Of a stretch of 64,000 nt of DNA, positions 21,399-36,900 are shown in pieces. The stretch is from Cliona cf. orientalis. Taxonomy: Eukaryota; Porifera; Demospongiae; Clionaida; Clionaidae. The notes beneath the pieces are model-generated. The model did not search any database. It saw nothing but the letters and a program-made list of their open reading frames with translations, and was not told the origin of the DNA. The stretch's first letter is position 1; the number at the start of each line of letters is the position of its first letter. The stretch lies in NCBI GenBank assembly GCA_963930775.1, contig OZ005692.1:6868135-6932134 (forward strand), given 5' to 3'. Made by a program: the position numbers and the translations under genes.

Positions 21399-21924
21399 TT
21401 AACACTTAACTTATAGGTATGGTATCTCCACAAATGCTGGTTTTGAGACTTGTCTTGCTGGTCGGGTAATTTGACGTGTAAATGCTGGTCGGACCAGCGA
21501 TATGAGGGTCACTTGAGAGGTATGCACATGGATGATGAAGTCTACGAGCATGCGCCCGGTTGAGAGGCTTGGTTGAATTGGCTGCTCATTCAATTATAAG
21601 TACTGCTAAATCTTGTGTATCATCACTAGCTGTTGCAAAACCCTCATTGTTCGTCTGTAGGCCATGTCTGGTGTGTGTCTTCATTAGCCCAGTCTTGCAT
21701 GTAGCCCTCCGGGCTCTCTCCATCATAATCGTGTGACTATGTTGATATCATGTGTGATAGCTAGTGCAGGATTTTGCTACCGTGATAAGAATCTTGATCA
21801 TGATTACTGAATTTAGGAAGAGTTGTCAAGATTTGTGGTAGTGTTGTGGATAGGTTGATTGGAGAATCATGTAGGTAGTTTTAATATTAACGACCTTTTG
21901 ACCCTGAGTGGTTGATTGTTGGAC

Positions 21925-21940
21925 AACGCCCCGCCCATCG
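21925..21940 (+). promoter_or_regulatory. GC box upstream of TMX1
   Basis: CCCCGCCC stands about 35 bases before the first TMX1 start codon in otherwise AT-rich DNA. It resembles an Sp-family binding site. No TATA box is obvious, as is common for housekeeping genes. Confidence 0.3.
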
Positions 21941-21970
21941 AATTGGAGTGGTAGGGATCGTCACGGTTGT

Positions 21971-24900
21971 ATGCAAAAGATGGCGGCAAACTTGGTGAGG
22001 GGCGTCATTTCTCTTCAGGCAGTTCTCTGTTTAGTATTATTACTGGGTGGATCGGTAACCAGCGGGTCAAGTGACGTTCAAGATATCACCACAGAAAACT
22101 TTCCAAATGTCCTAGAAGGAGAGTGGATGATTGAATTGTGAGCATAACTAGGGCCTCAAAAATTAAGTGCCCCTTGTTATAAGCTCTTGAGCATATTAGC
22201 ATTTTAATCGTAATTAATCACTAATCGAATTGACCTTCTGGTGCCAATTTGTCAACAGTACCTATATTTTCTAAATAATGCCCACCATATAATCACCATT
22301 GATGCTTCTATACTTCACTTCAGCTTTGCGCCATGGTGTCCAGCCTGTAAGCAATTTTCAGGGACCTGGGAGAACTTTGGAACTTGGGCTGCTACTGAGA
22401 CAGAGTATCTTAAAGTTGGCAAGGTGGACGTCACAGCTGAAACAAGTATTGAACTGCTATTAAAAGTTGTACACAAGAATTGTTTGCATTGAGTGCTCAG
22501 TGCTTCTAGTTCTGCATGTGATGGTGACCAAAAGAGCAAGCATAATGATGGAAACAAATTTTATACCTGTCCCCATAGTTGGTAGTTTGGTAAAGGTCGT
22601 CATTCATGCCTGCCACTGACCAGCCCAGCCACTTGACAGCTGTGTGTTTGTTTGCTAATCCAGAGCTGCACGCACTTTGACCTCATCAAGATATCCTGCC
22701 TACGATTACTTTATTTGTTCTCAGGCTTTTCAATCAGTGTATGCCATTCTCAAATGCTAGGAGTCATGATCATAGTGCAATATGCAAATGATGTTACTGA
22801 TGTGACTCACCATTTACCATATAGCAGGAAACTTTGAAGGGAGAAAACCTCAAGTTTTCTCTGTGAAATACCGATCTACAAAAATTTTCTCCTCGAAAGT
22901 TTCCCGCTATATAGTACTTGTGCATGAACATGCAATAATATTACCACTGTTCACTGTTTGGTGGATTTTGCTCTTGCTAAGCAGTATTTCTTAGTTTTGC
23001 AGGGTTTTTAAAAACCTTGTGGAGTTATAGGGACATACACTTAATAGTTTGGAAGTAAAAAAAAAACTCTGAGGGAGCGTATTTATGTGGGATATTATGG
23101 TAGAATTGAGTTACTATGTTTCATGTTATTCTTTCTTTCTTTAGTGCTGAGCGGGCAGTTTATGGTGACCCACCTGCCAACCATATTCCAGTAAGTGCTG
23201 TCAGTTTTGTTCATTGTTGTTTTCCATTAATCTCGTGTCACTAAGCGAGAGTGGAATCGTTCCTCTTAGAGTGAATTACACACAGTGGTGATTACTCATG
23301 AGGAATACCAGTTATTGTTAGGCCATATAAAATAACTTACTTGATTCTCATCCCCGCCCATCCCAATTTTTACAGGCCGCCTCTATGAATTTTATTGCTA
23401 TCGCGCGTGCGCAGTATCGACTCTGTACCAAATACCTCGAAAATACGCTCTCTTTCTAGTGTAAAAATAAAAATAAAATGCCTCCTCCCGCCCCTATTTT
23501 TATGGAAAAAGGTGGATGAGAATCAAGTAAGTTATTTTATATATGGCCTTAGCGTAATTTTTTTAATTACAAGTAATTGATACTAGAGGGTGTATTTTGG
23601 GAGGAGTTATTGATCGTATCAAAGTTAAACTCCACCTACATTGTACTCGGGGATTCATCTGAGGATCGGGGCAATAGCAACAGTAATATATGCAGAAATA
23701 AGCGGGGTAGTGGGATGATACTGATACTCTTAACGCCAAAGGAAATTGTTATGGCTAAAGTTAAGTACTTGAGCAGCACTCTGAATTGTAGGGCGGGTTT
23801 TGACTGTGGGATTCTTGAATTTTAAGTTTTTCTAAAGCTCACAACGTATGTTGTATTGTATACGGTACGGGGTCAACTATTGCAATTATTGTCAGACTCG
23901 CAATCTGGTCTGACCAGCCAATAGCACGCGATCATTAAACTGTGCAAAGAAAATCCATCCTACAGCGTTGTCTTCAATTGACTCCTGCATCATTGCAGTA
24001 TCATCGACGGTGAGGTGAGGCCGTACTATGAGAGTCGGGCGCTGGAAGAGCTCAAGAACTACATCGAAGAGGAGTCCTGGAAGGAGCAGGATCCCATTCC
24101 ATGGTGGAGGAGCCCTACTGCACCTCAGTGAGTATACTGTTTGCAGATACGTACTTCAATTAACATGACACACTTGTGGTTGAGGTGTTGCAAATTTAAT
24201 GAGTACAAAAAATAGTGCAAAATTTGTGTTTGGAGATAGCACTCGTTGTATTAGGGTTTGATGACTCTACCATTTCCCCGAGTACTGTGTATTTTGCCAA
24301 TGTCATGTACACTGTACGATACTTTTTACTATATATCTGTGAAGTGTAGTTACATTCTCATTATAAGGTAATGGTCGTTAACTTTACATGCGCACACCCT
24401 CCACAGCATGAAGAGTGTAGGTCTGATATTCTGGCTGTCAGAGAAGGCCAAGGAGTTCCAGGTTGTTCTGGAGGAGAGGTATGAGCTGCCCACCTATGCT
24501 GTCTTTATCGTCATTGCCCTGGCAACCATCGTGGTTGGACTTGCCCTAGGAGGGGTGAGTCTGCATGCACTAGAAGTCATGAGCATTACACAGTCAAGTT
24601 CTGGAGTCCATGTGTTTTTTAGCAGATGCTAGTATCATCCCTAGATCCCACCCCCAAAAGGAGGAAAGGGTCTGGTATATATATACACATCAAGCGCTGT
24701 TTGGGGCGCACAGGATGCAGCATGTCGTAATCGTCATGACAACGCATCAATTCAGTATTTTGGCATGGCAATGCATGAACGGCTCTCGCATGCAGCAATG
24801 GTTGGCTATAGCACGGTGTCACATGATAATCACATGCAAACCACGTGGTGTTAATCGACACAATTCAGAAATGCCACATCAGCAAGTCCCAGAAAGCGCT

Positions 24901-27900
24901 CGATGTTGTACCAGACCCTTTCGTCCTTTGGGGGTGGGGTCTGGGGTCGAGACTACCGTATACTTTCTAATATAGGCGCCCCCAACAAATAATTACAGAT
25001 CGTGCAGGCGCCTCCAATTAGAACCGAAAAATTCATGAGCAGGTCAAAGGGCGCCTAAATTAGGGAGGCGCCTAAGAGCTGCAATTAGAACGGTTCTGGA
25101 AGTTTTGCCAGAGCACAAGCGCTATCACTAATCGGTCCTATTTAGTGGCAGTGAATATCATAGTGGTGAGAACAACAAAAATATGGTTCTAGTTTCAGTT
25201 CTTTTTGGAAATTTCACTCTGATCGCTGAATCATTCTCGAGTTGTCGGTACCGTAGCCATCAGAACGATTGTCTCTAACTCCAGAAAGACATCAAAGCAG
25301 TCGGTAAGTGCCTATATAAATGTAGGAGACAGCTTAGTTTGACATCTAAACTGCTAGCTCGATAGATCAATCGACGGTACGGTACGGTACCGAGGTATTG
25401 CCATGGCATATTCGCGGCACGTGTCAATACGTTCCAATTAAATAGGCGCCGCCTAAAAATAATTGATGTCCGGAAAGGCGCCTTAAATTAGAACCGAAAA
25501 AATTGCGCAGGTCCCAAAGGGCGCCTATATTAGAACATATACGATAAGCAGATACATGCACTGATTGGTAATGGTCGTCACATGTCCTGAATTCGCATGA
25601 AGATGAGAAGTTTGGGAGCCCATGCAGGGGTTTATCTGCATAGAGCCCAGCAGGGTGTGTTCCCCCCTCCCCCCCCCCCCCCCCCCCCCCAAATTTACAA
25701 AAAATTAATTGAGATTTCACAATAAAATGCATACATATCACCTGGACTAATTATGTTGAAGAGTGTTACTTAGGTGCCCTTATGGGAACATTAATATTAA
25801 TTTATGCTTTAGCTTCCCGCACCCACCCCCTTGGGCCGCCACTTGAGGCGGCCCATTACTTCAACTTCTCCCATATTCCCCCCCCCCCTAAATTTTTGGG
25901 CCAGATAAAACCCTGCCATGTATTTCTTGGCAGATGCACGCATTGGTTGGTAATGGTCGTCATATGTAGATATCAATGAAGTTTGTGCCTGAAGGAATAC
26001 CGTACCCCCCTCTGGGCCCCACTCCCATTTTGGGAGTTCAGGAGAACTTGGTTGCCTTTCCCCCTCTTAGCAATAAATTTAATCACTCCCTCTTTTAAGT
26101 GGGTTCAGTCTGCAGTCTGCACATCTACATGTACATGATATGTGTACATGTATGAGTATGATATCATAGCTACATGTACATGTATATACTTGTATTAGTA
26201 TTTTTAAACTAATGCAGTAAGTACTTGCGTTGTGTTTAGATCAAGGTCAAGGTTCATGATCATAATTATTCTCTATCTGCTTTGTATAGTGGTCGTGTTT
26301 CTCCTGTTGCCCGTATCAGTGGTAATAATAATATTATTATTATTGTGAAATCACATGCTGGGTTCATGTCGTGGTTAGCACTACTTGTGTAAGTGATGAC
26401 CATTTCCTAGTTGTAGCAATCTGTCTTGCTGATTGCCCTACAAGCCAAGAGAATGGAAGGAGGTAGTAAAAACTCTTTTCTTTCCCTTCCTGTTGGTCTG
26501 TAGTTATCACCAATCAGTTCCCAATCATAAAACAATTGGATCTCTATTACTCGACTGTCATTGTTCTCACTGCAGTGTGTTGCCTGTCCCCCCTCCCCTC
26601 CCTCATCCAAATCGACTGCTGTTACGTAGCTCTTACACTGTTCTGATTGCATGCAATTTGCATAATTAAAGAATACGTGCCTACATGATTCAAATAATGT
26701 GGATGGTATAATGATGACTATGTTCGTTTGTAGCCACAGTGTATAATATTGACTTCAGCAAGTGTGCACATGCTGCTCAATAATAATAATATTATTTCTA
26801 TACATGTGTCGCTATCACAGGGTTAGCTGTACCTTCCGTTGAATAGCTTTCGTGATTTTTGATACACCCAACCTGTTACCTTTTTTTGCACAGCCTGCCA
26901 GGTTGTTGAGTGGCAGGCCCACCTATTGCACTAAGCCTGAAACAGCTGTCTCCAGTTGCACTTTTTTCACCTACTTTTGAAATTTCAGACTTATTTGCAG
27001 CGCTCATAACATCATGCGTTCTGATGTCACTTTGGGGGGTGTACATGCACATGTACACATCCCTTGGTAAGGGGTGGTCATTTTGTTGATTCTAGCAGTG
27101 TGTATGGTGTAGGCCTAGCCCAGCCTGGCCCAACCCGACCCCGGCCGGCCAGCTGGTCGTTGGGTAGATGAGCAGGGTGATAGCAGGGGGTCTGTTGTGG
27201 TCAGCCTGGGCTAGCAACCATAATTGAGCGTCTGGATCGGTTTACAATGTTTACTATAGTAGTAGAGTACGGTAACCATGCAAAATCATCCTATACCTGC
27301 AGCTGCTACTATGTAGCCACATGTACATGTACGTATGTACGTACATCTTTGCAGAGCTGTAAAGACTGTATGGGTGGCAAGGCTGTGAGCGAATGAGTAA
27401 GAGTGTGTGTGAGGCAGTTGTGTAAGTGTGGTGTGTAGGCATAGAGCTATGTGGGAGAGACATTGCCCTGAATCAGCTGCTACACACACACACACACACA
27501 CACATACACAGCACTCTCACAGTGCACTCTCACAAAGATGGCTGGTCAGCCACTTAACCCAAGCCCCATCACCAGACCACTTGTTTGATAAGTAATGTGA
27601 TTACTCGCCATTTAAGCTTTTGGGGCTGTTAAGTGCCTCACATAAACATTGTCTATTGTGGTGTGGTGCCAGATAGTCTACATCATGCTCATTCATCAGT
27701 GCTACACTGGCTGCTCTCTCTAGCTGTGTTGCCTGCTGCACTGGGGGCTGATTGCATTATCCTCCAACCACATGTTTGAGGTGTTTGGTTAGAGGCCGTC
27801 GTTTTCTTGACAAGTCTTGGTTTCTATGGATACTGATTACTCTTTTTAGTTATGGATTCTGTGGTTAGATGCAGGTTGGCTAGAGAGAGTGATGTCCTAC

Positions 27901-30900
27901 ATGAGCTGCTTAGCTTGTATGACTGCCCAGCTGCATCCTGTATATACATACAATCACCTCTAGTCAAAAAAATTGCTATTTAGTGTGGAGGAGAATGATA
28001 TACCGTAGATCTGGAAATTTTCGTGTAAAGAAACTTTTGTATGATAAATTTTCGTGTAAAATTTTTTTTCGTAGGAACAACCCCTTACCGCATTAGCGTT
28101 AATAGTGCATGCTAATTTTCGTAAGATTAATTTTCGTAGCCGCCATCAACTACGAAAATATTTTTACAACGAAAATTTCCAGATTTACGATACCTTGTGT
28201 GTTTGGATAATACACTCTATTTTATGAAATGCTGTAGCAACTGCATGTACATATACACGTAAACGACGTTTCCATCATTTTCTGTGGATTCACAAATTGT
28301 TTTGTGTACCTTCTATTATAACCTTGTGTAGCCCTTGTGGCATCACTGAAGGCTAAAACCAGAGCATTCCACGTGCACTTTGTACCAGATCAGGGTGTGC
28401 TTAGCTCATGGTCTGGTTGTATCATTGTATGCACTGAGCACTGATGCATGTACATGTACTTTGCACGTTTTCGCTGTCGATTGCTGTGTCCTACTACCAC
28501 TAGGCACAATTTTTAGGCGTTAATTTTGTGGCCCATTTCAAGTGTTGGAAAGCAAGGGCTTACTCTTCATTTTTCAATAATATTACACCTAGCATGTTAG
28601 TTAGCTTCGTCCTCCCGACCTCCCAAACTTTCTGTGTTATATTTAAAACACTGGAAGGGCCTCGAGACGAGCTAGGCTACGTGTGAAGTATGATTTAACC
28701 AACTATTTTATTTATGATGTATGCAAAATTAAGTTTTACGTGATTTGCATCTTAAGATGTTGGCAACCACATCTCCACATTCATTGTCGACCGTGACTTC
28801 ACCATCTCTTGATTGCTCATCTAAGTATAATCCCCTGTGCATGTAGTGGACTAGGTGCCTAGTTACATGTACTTGTAGTAGGCTCTTGGTTGCTAGGCTG
28901 CTTGGCATACCGATGTGATATTCAGTGACAGTTTGGTGCGTGAGCTACCTTGTTATGGACACTTGTTGATAATTAATACCTCTTTGTTCAATTAGTGGTA
29001 ATTGAGTGGTTTGTGGTCCAGCCTCAACTGCTTCTCACGGTGAATCACACAAAATGCACTTTGTTTTATGCCATCCAAAAAAAGGAGTAGCCATGCCTTC
29101 ATGCCTTGTGCATATCTGTCTCCGAGCAGTCACGTTATCATTCTATTTTCCAGTATGATGTTATGTACTTGTTGTCCTGTACACTTGCCGTGCTTCAAGC
29201 CATAGAGCGTACATTGTGTAATTGTTTGTGTTTGATGTCACAGCTCCCTGGCTTTAACTAGGTTAGCCGTGCTTTGATGACGGAAGATTCAAGTGGATAA
29301 ATATTTGGTTGGATTTTCAAATATTTGGCTTGAAATATTCCCATTACAGTTTTAGGCATTTTCATAATTATATTTGTACAGCTTAATCTTGTGTGTTGGC
29401 TAGTTTTGCAGTGATCATGTGGCCAGATCTGAGGTGGGATTAGCATGCCCCGCCTCCCTACTCGATTCTTGCTGTTAATTTACTTATTGCATCTCATACT
29501 CCCACTCTTTTACGATACTATGCTTCATGTATTTATAAAATCTGCCTTTTGAATCCGTAGATTATCAGTTGAGCTATGTGTAGCTGACGATATATTCTGG
29601 GTGCATGTGGCTATAATTATATTAATGAGCACCACAAAATTTGGGCATCTTCTTGTAGCTGTGACCTTGAATGATCTTGTAACAATCATAATATAATGTA
29701 GATATATATGTAGTGTAGTGTTCTCCCTGGGCCCTTTTTCGCATAGCGGCCCACAGTGCCTTCAATATCCACATTTCTTTGACATGATAACCAAAGTGGT
29801 TGTTATAGTCATAAACTCCACCCAAACCACACCCACTATCTATGCCTTGAATAGTCCTGGGGGGACACTAGATATGTACATGTACATGTATGTACATTGC
29901 ATGGGGCTTGCATGGCACACTGGGTGCCTGGGCGTAACTGGGCAATAAACTAGGAATGTATGTACTTATGTAGGACTTGGTTGCTAAGGAGATATCAGGT
30001 GCACAGGGACACTGTAATGATGTATGCATTATGTAACTATTGTAGTTTCATTGCTACGTAGATCAACTTTTGTCGATAAGTAGCCTTGCAAGTGCCAAAG
30101 CCTTTGTAGTGCAATGATAATAGTGTCTTGGAAGTGGTTGAGCAGATGAATTGCACATAGTAAAACTTGCGTTATCTTTTTCTGTTTGATAATCGTGATT
30201 TGCTTGCTTGACTGTTTTATTGTGTGCATAATCATGTACACGAAAGTATAAAGAAAAGCCCAATGCTTTGTATGCATGATGCACATGCATGTATAATGCA
30301 TTTGCATGCGATATGCATGTACACATGTAATTGTTGCATGGTATTTGCATGTACAAAATAATTAGCTGCTGACCTGTGGATACAGGTTCGTATCTACCTC
30401 TCCTGGGATTTATGTCATCTGTATGTACTCTATGGTGGAGGTTTGCAGCTCCAATGTATTATCGATTATTGTACATAATATAATAAATATTTTAATGCGT
30501 ATAGCATACATGTATATATATCATGGGCATGTGCATACATGTATGTGCATGTGTGTGTGCTGTGTGTTCCGTGGAGTATGTGCTCTAGCATTCCTAGCAT
30601 ACTGGTAGTTTGGTGGGAAACTGTGGGGGTGGCCTTTGACCAATTACTGCCCCCACCACCCAGTAGTGGGAACCCAGGTGGGGGTGTGCGTGTAGCAAGG
30701 CCAGACCCTCTCTCTGTGTTTTGCTCTCCCTAGTGCATATACACCTAGTACATGTACATGTACATGTTATTTTTGATGTGCATGTACGAAGTATACTGAT
30801 TCGTGCTGCCATTGTACATACATATATAATATGCCTACATTGATACCTCACGTCAGGTCAGCTCTGGCTTTTTTCCGGTTAGTGGAGAATTTCTATGCAT

Positions 30901-33900
30901 TCTTCCTGTTTGAAGTACCCATGTGCACGTGAAGAAGTGCACTAGCTGTGGAGTTGTTATTTGTGTTGTTTTTGTTGTTGCCGGTTGCAATTGGTAATTC
31001 CTGTGTTTGTTCCTCCACCTCCCACCTTCCCTCTCCCTCCCAACTCACTGTATTACATGTATACCCTAAACCTGCTGACCTGACCTATGTATGTGAGCAT
31101 GACTGTCTGGCCGGCCGACCTTGCTTATGGCCCCCATAGCGACACCTTATAGCCCCTATCACGTTAAGCCTAAACAAATCGTTGATGTACGTATTAATTA
31201 TAATGTATTAATTTTTGGAGTTTAAAATCGACACTTGCGTAATAATAATAGACCGAGTCCAAGATCTCTATAATTATGTTTTTAAGAGACCCAAAGGCCT
31301 GAGACTATAATTTTTGTACCATGATTTTTTTTGCCGCAGACAAGGGAAGATAAACTGTATAAGTGGCTAGAGCTAGCCTGGCCTCTTGACCTTGTCCAAT
31401 AGTCCAGCCACTCATGATTATGCATGTTATGGTGCGTGTGTGTGTGTGTGTGTGTGTGTGGTTTTTGCTGATCATTTTTGTGAGTCACTGTATGGCTGTG
31501 TCTATAGTGTATCTAGTGCATGTAGCTCCAGGTACAGCCTGACCTTGGGGTCACAGTTGTAGGGAGCTTTCCTTCAACAGAAGCTCACACCAAGCAACTT
31601 TCAGAGACTCTCCGAGTGAGGATTACTGCCAATGTTGTCGTTGGATGTCTGCTGAATATTTCCAGAAAATGCTCTTTCTTGTGGCACGTACACAAACTCT
31701 AGGCATGTGTACATTTGTTGGAGCTCCAGGTTGCAGTTGGGAGCTTGGCAGGTTGCAGCTCGATCTACAATGGCATCCCACTTCCCAGGAATTCCCCCGT
31801 CCCGGCCCTGTCCCGGCCCTGTCCACCTGCACTGGTTCAGCATATGTGTGCATAATGTTATATTGATATCACTGGAATAATGCCTATGTTGTACTTTGAT
31901 GTCGCTACCCAGAAGGTTTAGTTCTGGCTTCTTGAAAACAAGGAAAACCAGAAGCTATTAAAAAAAACTTAAGCATACGTGTACCTTAGATTTATCTTCT
32001 TAGGGGTGAAGTGTTGATTAACTGGAGATCTTTGAGCATACATGTGGATGTACCCTATATGCTGCACTGTGGATGCTGGCTAAATGTTAATTGTTATGGA
32101 GTTTCTTTTATGAAAGGCATAGTTTGGTGTGGGTTTACTGCTCTCTGTTAACAAGTGTGCTCCTCGTAAGCTGCTTATATATAAATCGTAATGTGCTGGT
32201 ACAGTATCTTTGAAGTAATGATTGATCGCAGTACTAAAGACTGGAAGCTAGACTCACTGAAGAGGAGAGATTGCGTTCTCTCTACCACTCATCTTTTGTT
32301 TTGAACTTTGCATCTTCGAGGTCACCTTAGTGTGTTCACTACGATTGCTTGCCTATTGTTGCTGTTCATTAATTAATTAGCATATTTCCTGTTAAGTGAT
32401 GGTTCCCTGAAGGTAAGCACATGCACAAGCATCTGGTATGCTCTTCTGCTCTTTGCTATGGGCAAGCGCAGTGCTGCAATAATCCAAGGTCTGGTTGCAG
32501 GTTGTTTACCACTTGATTTTAGTTCACTCCGAGATCTAATCGTTGAGAGGTCTGCATGGCTATGTTCATACGTACGGTAGCAACGAAAATGATGGCGACA
32601 GACATGCAGAGACAGATAGAATCGTTTTACCCATTGCACATGTGCAGATTGTCACATTATTGCAGTACCCTGTGCAATAATTATTATGGGGCCTATGTAC
32701 ATGTACATGTATGTACCATTAGGTTGTTTGACATATATCCCAGTGAGGAGAATTCATCTTGTCTAGACCTTAAAAAGCGGGAGTAGACTTTAAGACGCAC
32801 TGTAGTGTTATCGAGAAAAACACTACTTACATGTACATGTGCATATATTGTACATGTACACCTGCATGTACATGTACATTTTACATGTACTGCACATTTC
32901 ATTATGTCATGGGAAAAGTTGAAATGAAAGCGTATCATCTTTCATTGGTTTTACCTGGCAATGGTTTTGTGGTGAGAGGGCTGAAGTCCACGGTGACCAG
33001 GCTGCATGTGCACTTACCAACCCAACCCTCATCCCCGGCCGGTCAGCCTAGCCTAGCCTAGCCCAGCCCAGCCTAGCCTGGCCTGACGCGGCTCAGGTAC
33101 GAAGACCTGAAGCCCACACAAAGCTTCACCCCAGCACCTTACTCACTCAACCCTCACACTGTGCATGTGTGAGGGCGTGTGTGTAGTCGTGGTTAGCCCT
33201 GGTGGTATATCATACTCACCACAGCAACACATATGCTCCTACTACATGTACATGTGCATGTACATGTGCATGTACCTGTAGCTGGTGTGCATGCAGCCAT
33301 ACTATGGTTCCAATAGGGCCTGAAGCTACAGTGATACTACTTGTACGATGGTTTTTTTTTTCCGAGAGTTGTGGGAAATGTGATAGATTGTCTTTGTGAG
33401 ATGGTTGACGTTCTGAGTGACTGCACAGGCTAGTGAAGTGGCGAAGGGTGTGGCACTAGCTCTCTTTGCTGCAGTGGTTGTGTGCATGCCTGTGCCTATC
33501 TGTCACTCCAGTCAGAGATGGGGGAACTTCCTCTGGGCACTGCTTGATTAATTGCCACTCAGCTTTGACACGACAACACTGGCACCTGTTGCTACGCTCT
33601 ACTGCCCTTGCTCATCTGTCCTGGTCGTAGTGGAATTACCTGCTTGACTGGTCAAACAGGTTTCTATCGTACAGATATTAGCATTTTCAGGACTCAGTTA
33701 GTCATTTCTAATTGGAGATGAATTGTTAGTTTATATCTAACCATCCCTTTCAGTTGTGAAATCCTAAAATTAATAATTATTATGGTATTCAGTTTCACTC
33801 TCTTTGTGTGTGCGTGTATGTGTGTATGTGTGTGTGAAAGATTGCATGTGGTAGTTGTCCCTGCAGTGTTATGGTTTGGGCAACCAGTTAACTGCAGGGA

Positions 33901-36900
33901 TGTTTGATTACTTTGGACTGATCCAACCCTGCTGTAATTCTCCATGGTTTTACATCAAAGGGGCGAATCATTCCAGAGCTATTGGTGTTGCCATCCTGGG
34001 GTTCCACGTACACTAGGGACAATTGCGACACAGGATGTCGTATTATAATAGCAATAATCCTTATACGTATTCGCTGAAGTGTGCTTGCATGTGTACTAGT
34101 TACATATATAATATAATGATTGTTATTACGATAAAAAATTTTATGAGTGCAATAGGTACCTTCATGGCCTTTGATTTTGATATAATCGTTTTTGTTTATA
34201 ACTTTCGCATTATGCTTGTGTATTGCGATATGAAATGCCAATTTGGTTGTGACGCTTTGCATAATATTATTGGAGCACTTCTATTCCATTGCGTACTGGG
34301 GTGAATGATTTGATCTTATTTCACTTTGGCCGTCATTTCATCATCATCACCCGCTGCAGCTGGCAGGGTGAGGAACGCTAGTCATCTGCTAAACTTGGCA
34401 CGACCAACCGACAAACAAGTCATCGAAGACGATCAAAACACCCTCCCCCTCCCTCCATCCCTCCGTCCCTCCCTCCGTCTCTTCCTCCTTTCCCTGTTTT
34501 TCTCCCTCCCCCTTCCCTCTCCCTCCCCCACCTTCCTTCTCCCTCGTTTGAACCAAACATTGCACTGTTGTTCCTGCTCATGAATGCATTCCTTGAGCGA
34601 CTGACGCTCCTGTGGTTAGCGGTTCCCTCCCTCAGCCTTAGCTATTTCCAGATAACCACTGACAAACACTCAAATGCACCCTTGGACCTAATGAGACTGG
34701 CGGCTCCAGGGCCTGTTTCACCCCTCGCTCATACGTATCGCCCTCACTGTTTTGAGGTTGGAATTTGCGTGATGATGTTGTCGATCGTTGCTCGACCGTC
34801 ACATGAATGAGATACGTGCTGAGTGTAGTAGTGTAAAGGATCAGTGCTATCGTATGATCGTCTTACTCTCTCTCCCCCTCTACAGCTGAACAGAGAGTTC
34901 AATTACAGACCCTGTGTATGCATGTGTGTGTGTGTCTTAGAATACCAAACCTGACCACTAATCAGTTCAAATGAATGATGTACTCTTGACTTTGTATCTC
35001 TCTTTGTCCATTGAGTGGGTGGGGGGTCGTTTCTGGTTGCACTTCACTTAGTTTGATCAAACTACATAATACAGCGTAATCGTTAGGAGCAGCTGAAAAT
35101 AGTCTCAACCATTTCTTGCATGTTTCTTTGTAGAACTAAATAATGTATGCAATTTGCGTGATTGTGCATGTTCATGTACCGATTTTGCAGGACTCTGCAG
35201 TGACTACATGCCAAGCATTACTAATAGAGTCTCCGCATTACAACCATAGACACAAGAGGGATAATTACAACTTAGTGCAAACTCCAAGTGGCAAATTTCT
35301 TTATCCCATCCTACAGTATAATCCCAACACGACATGAAGCATATGCATTAATTAGTGATGATGATATTGACCCAATCTTTGAGAAGGTTGGTATATTAGC
35401 TGCCTGCAGGCAGGTACGCAACAGTGTTGGAGTGTCTTAGAATTCAAGGCATTCTCTGAGTGAGGTGCAAAAATGTAATGATCAAAATTGAAAGCTGAAC
35501 AATAAGTCTGACTTGGAGGAGCACACACCTTTGTTCATCCCCCACTCTCAGACAGCCAGGCTCCACTATGTGCCAACACTCAGCGACTGACTCATGGCAA
35601 AAACAAGTCCATAATAATATATATAATATTATATTGATTGGAACGTCACGAGTATCCCGTTCCCGCTAATGAGATTCACGGCCGCTAAAATACCCATGGC
35701 CTTTTAGTTGGAAAAGCTTTGTGGTTGGGTCTCGTGTGTTGCAGCCCCCTTAGTCTGGGGGCAGTGGAGCACATCTCCTCTGTGGAAATTCCATATAGTA
35801 GTACACACATTTATTAGCTGTTGGTATTCTTTGATCTCTAAATGCTAGTTCCTTCAGTTGTAGCGATTGCATATTTTCTTTTACCAATCCCAGCCTATTA
35901 TCGGCCTGAGGCTGAATTGGTAGCTATGTAGGACTGTTTCCGTCCAGCGTCCGGCAGTTTGTTCGTCCCGTGGTTAGTATGCCTGTTTTTCCTCCCTTCC
36001 CTCCTTCCACCATCTCCCATGACAATTGACCACCTGTGATCGGTTTTGTCTGGTTCAATATGACTCTCTGCATATATGGCGTATTATAATAGTACTTTTA
36101 ATTTATATGGGATGTTTTTGACTGCATTGCTCATAGCGTTGAAATTTTCACTAATTCTGTTGGAACGTATTTTTCATTTCAAACAATATACAGCGTATAC
36201 CTCAGTATGACTTGCACAGTTGTGGGTTGTTGCATGTATGTATGTGTTGTAGCACGAGTGAGGGGGAGAAAGAAAGAGAGAGAGGGAGAGAGAGAGAGGG
36301 AGGGAGGGAGGGAGGGAGAGAGAGAGAGAGAAAGAGAACCTGCTAATCCGCGATGATCTTCCATCGTGATAATCTATTGGATTATCAGGATTACCCCCGC
36401 CTCACTGATAGTTTGCCTCCTACAAGTGTGTTAACTAGGACTAATTTACTGTTGTTGCAACAGCATAGCTATCCCTTTCACTACTCTGCTATATTGGAGC
36501 CGTAGTAGTGAAGATTGAAAGTGAGCACTTGTCAGTTTCCTTTCCTCTCTTGGAAGATTGAAATTCTTTGTGCACTCCTGAGGTGTTTTTCTCCATCAAA
36601 ACAGGATTTTCTGAATGCTAATGCTTTAATGCTAATGGCTCCATCAATCAGATGAATAACCTGTTTGCATAACTGACGCTTGTTTTGCTCCATCCATAAG
36701 ATCAGTATTAAAACGGTGCACATGCAGTGCAGTACAGTGGCATGCCTAACTTTGCTGCATGTATGTGTGTAATATTCATTTTGTACATGTATGTATACAA
36801 AAATACAATAATAATTATAATGAGCTGTTGGTATTAGTCGTGTCTGTTCTTACTATCAAAATGTGATCACGTCTGAATTGGATCGTATGTCCCTAACTGA

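Larger units (their letters stand above)
20494..21970. other. head-to-head intergenic region between the SRCR gene and TMX1
   Basis: About 1.5 kb separates the two divergent start codons. It is AT-rich except near 21540-21960. It includes the palindrome at 21311-21398 and, close to TMX1, a CCCCGCCC box at 21928-21935. I see no separate gene. Confidence 0.6.

Noticed and set aside
25270..25305. Small + strand exon ctccag|AAAGACATC...|gtaagt
   Set aside because: It lies wholly inside the foldback element 24957-25544.
26281..26320. Hydrophobic VVVFLLLPVSV piece as a further TMX1 exon (similar piece near 30950)
   Set aside because: The acceptor phase (1) does not match the phase-0 donor at 24554, and the exon at 39378 fits phase and family.
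29530..29600. tRNA-like segment on the minus strand (tagctcaactgata)
   Set aside because: It has an A-box look but no B box and no acceptor stem pairing.
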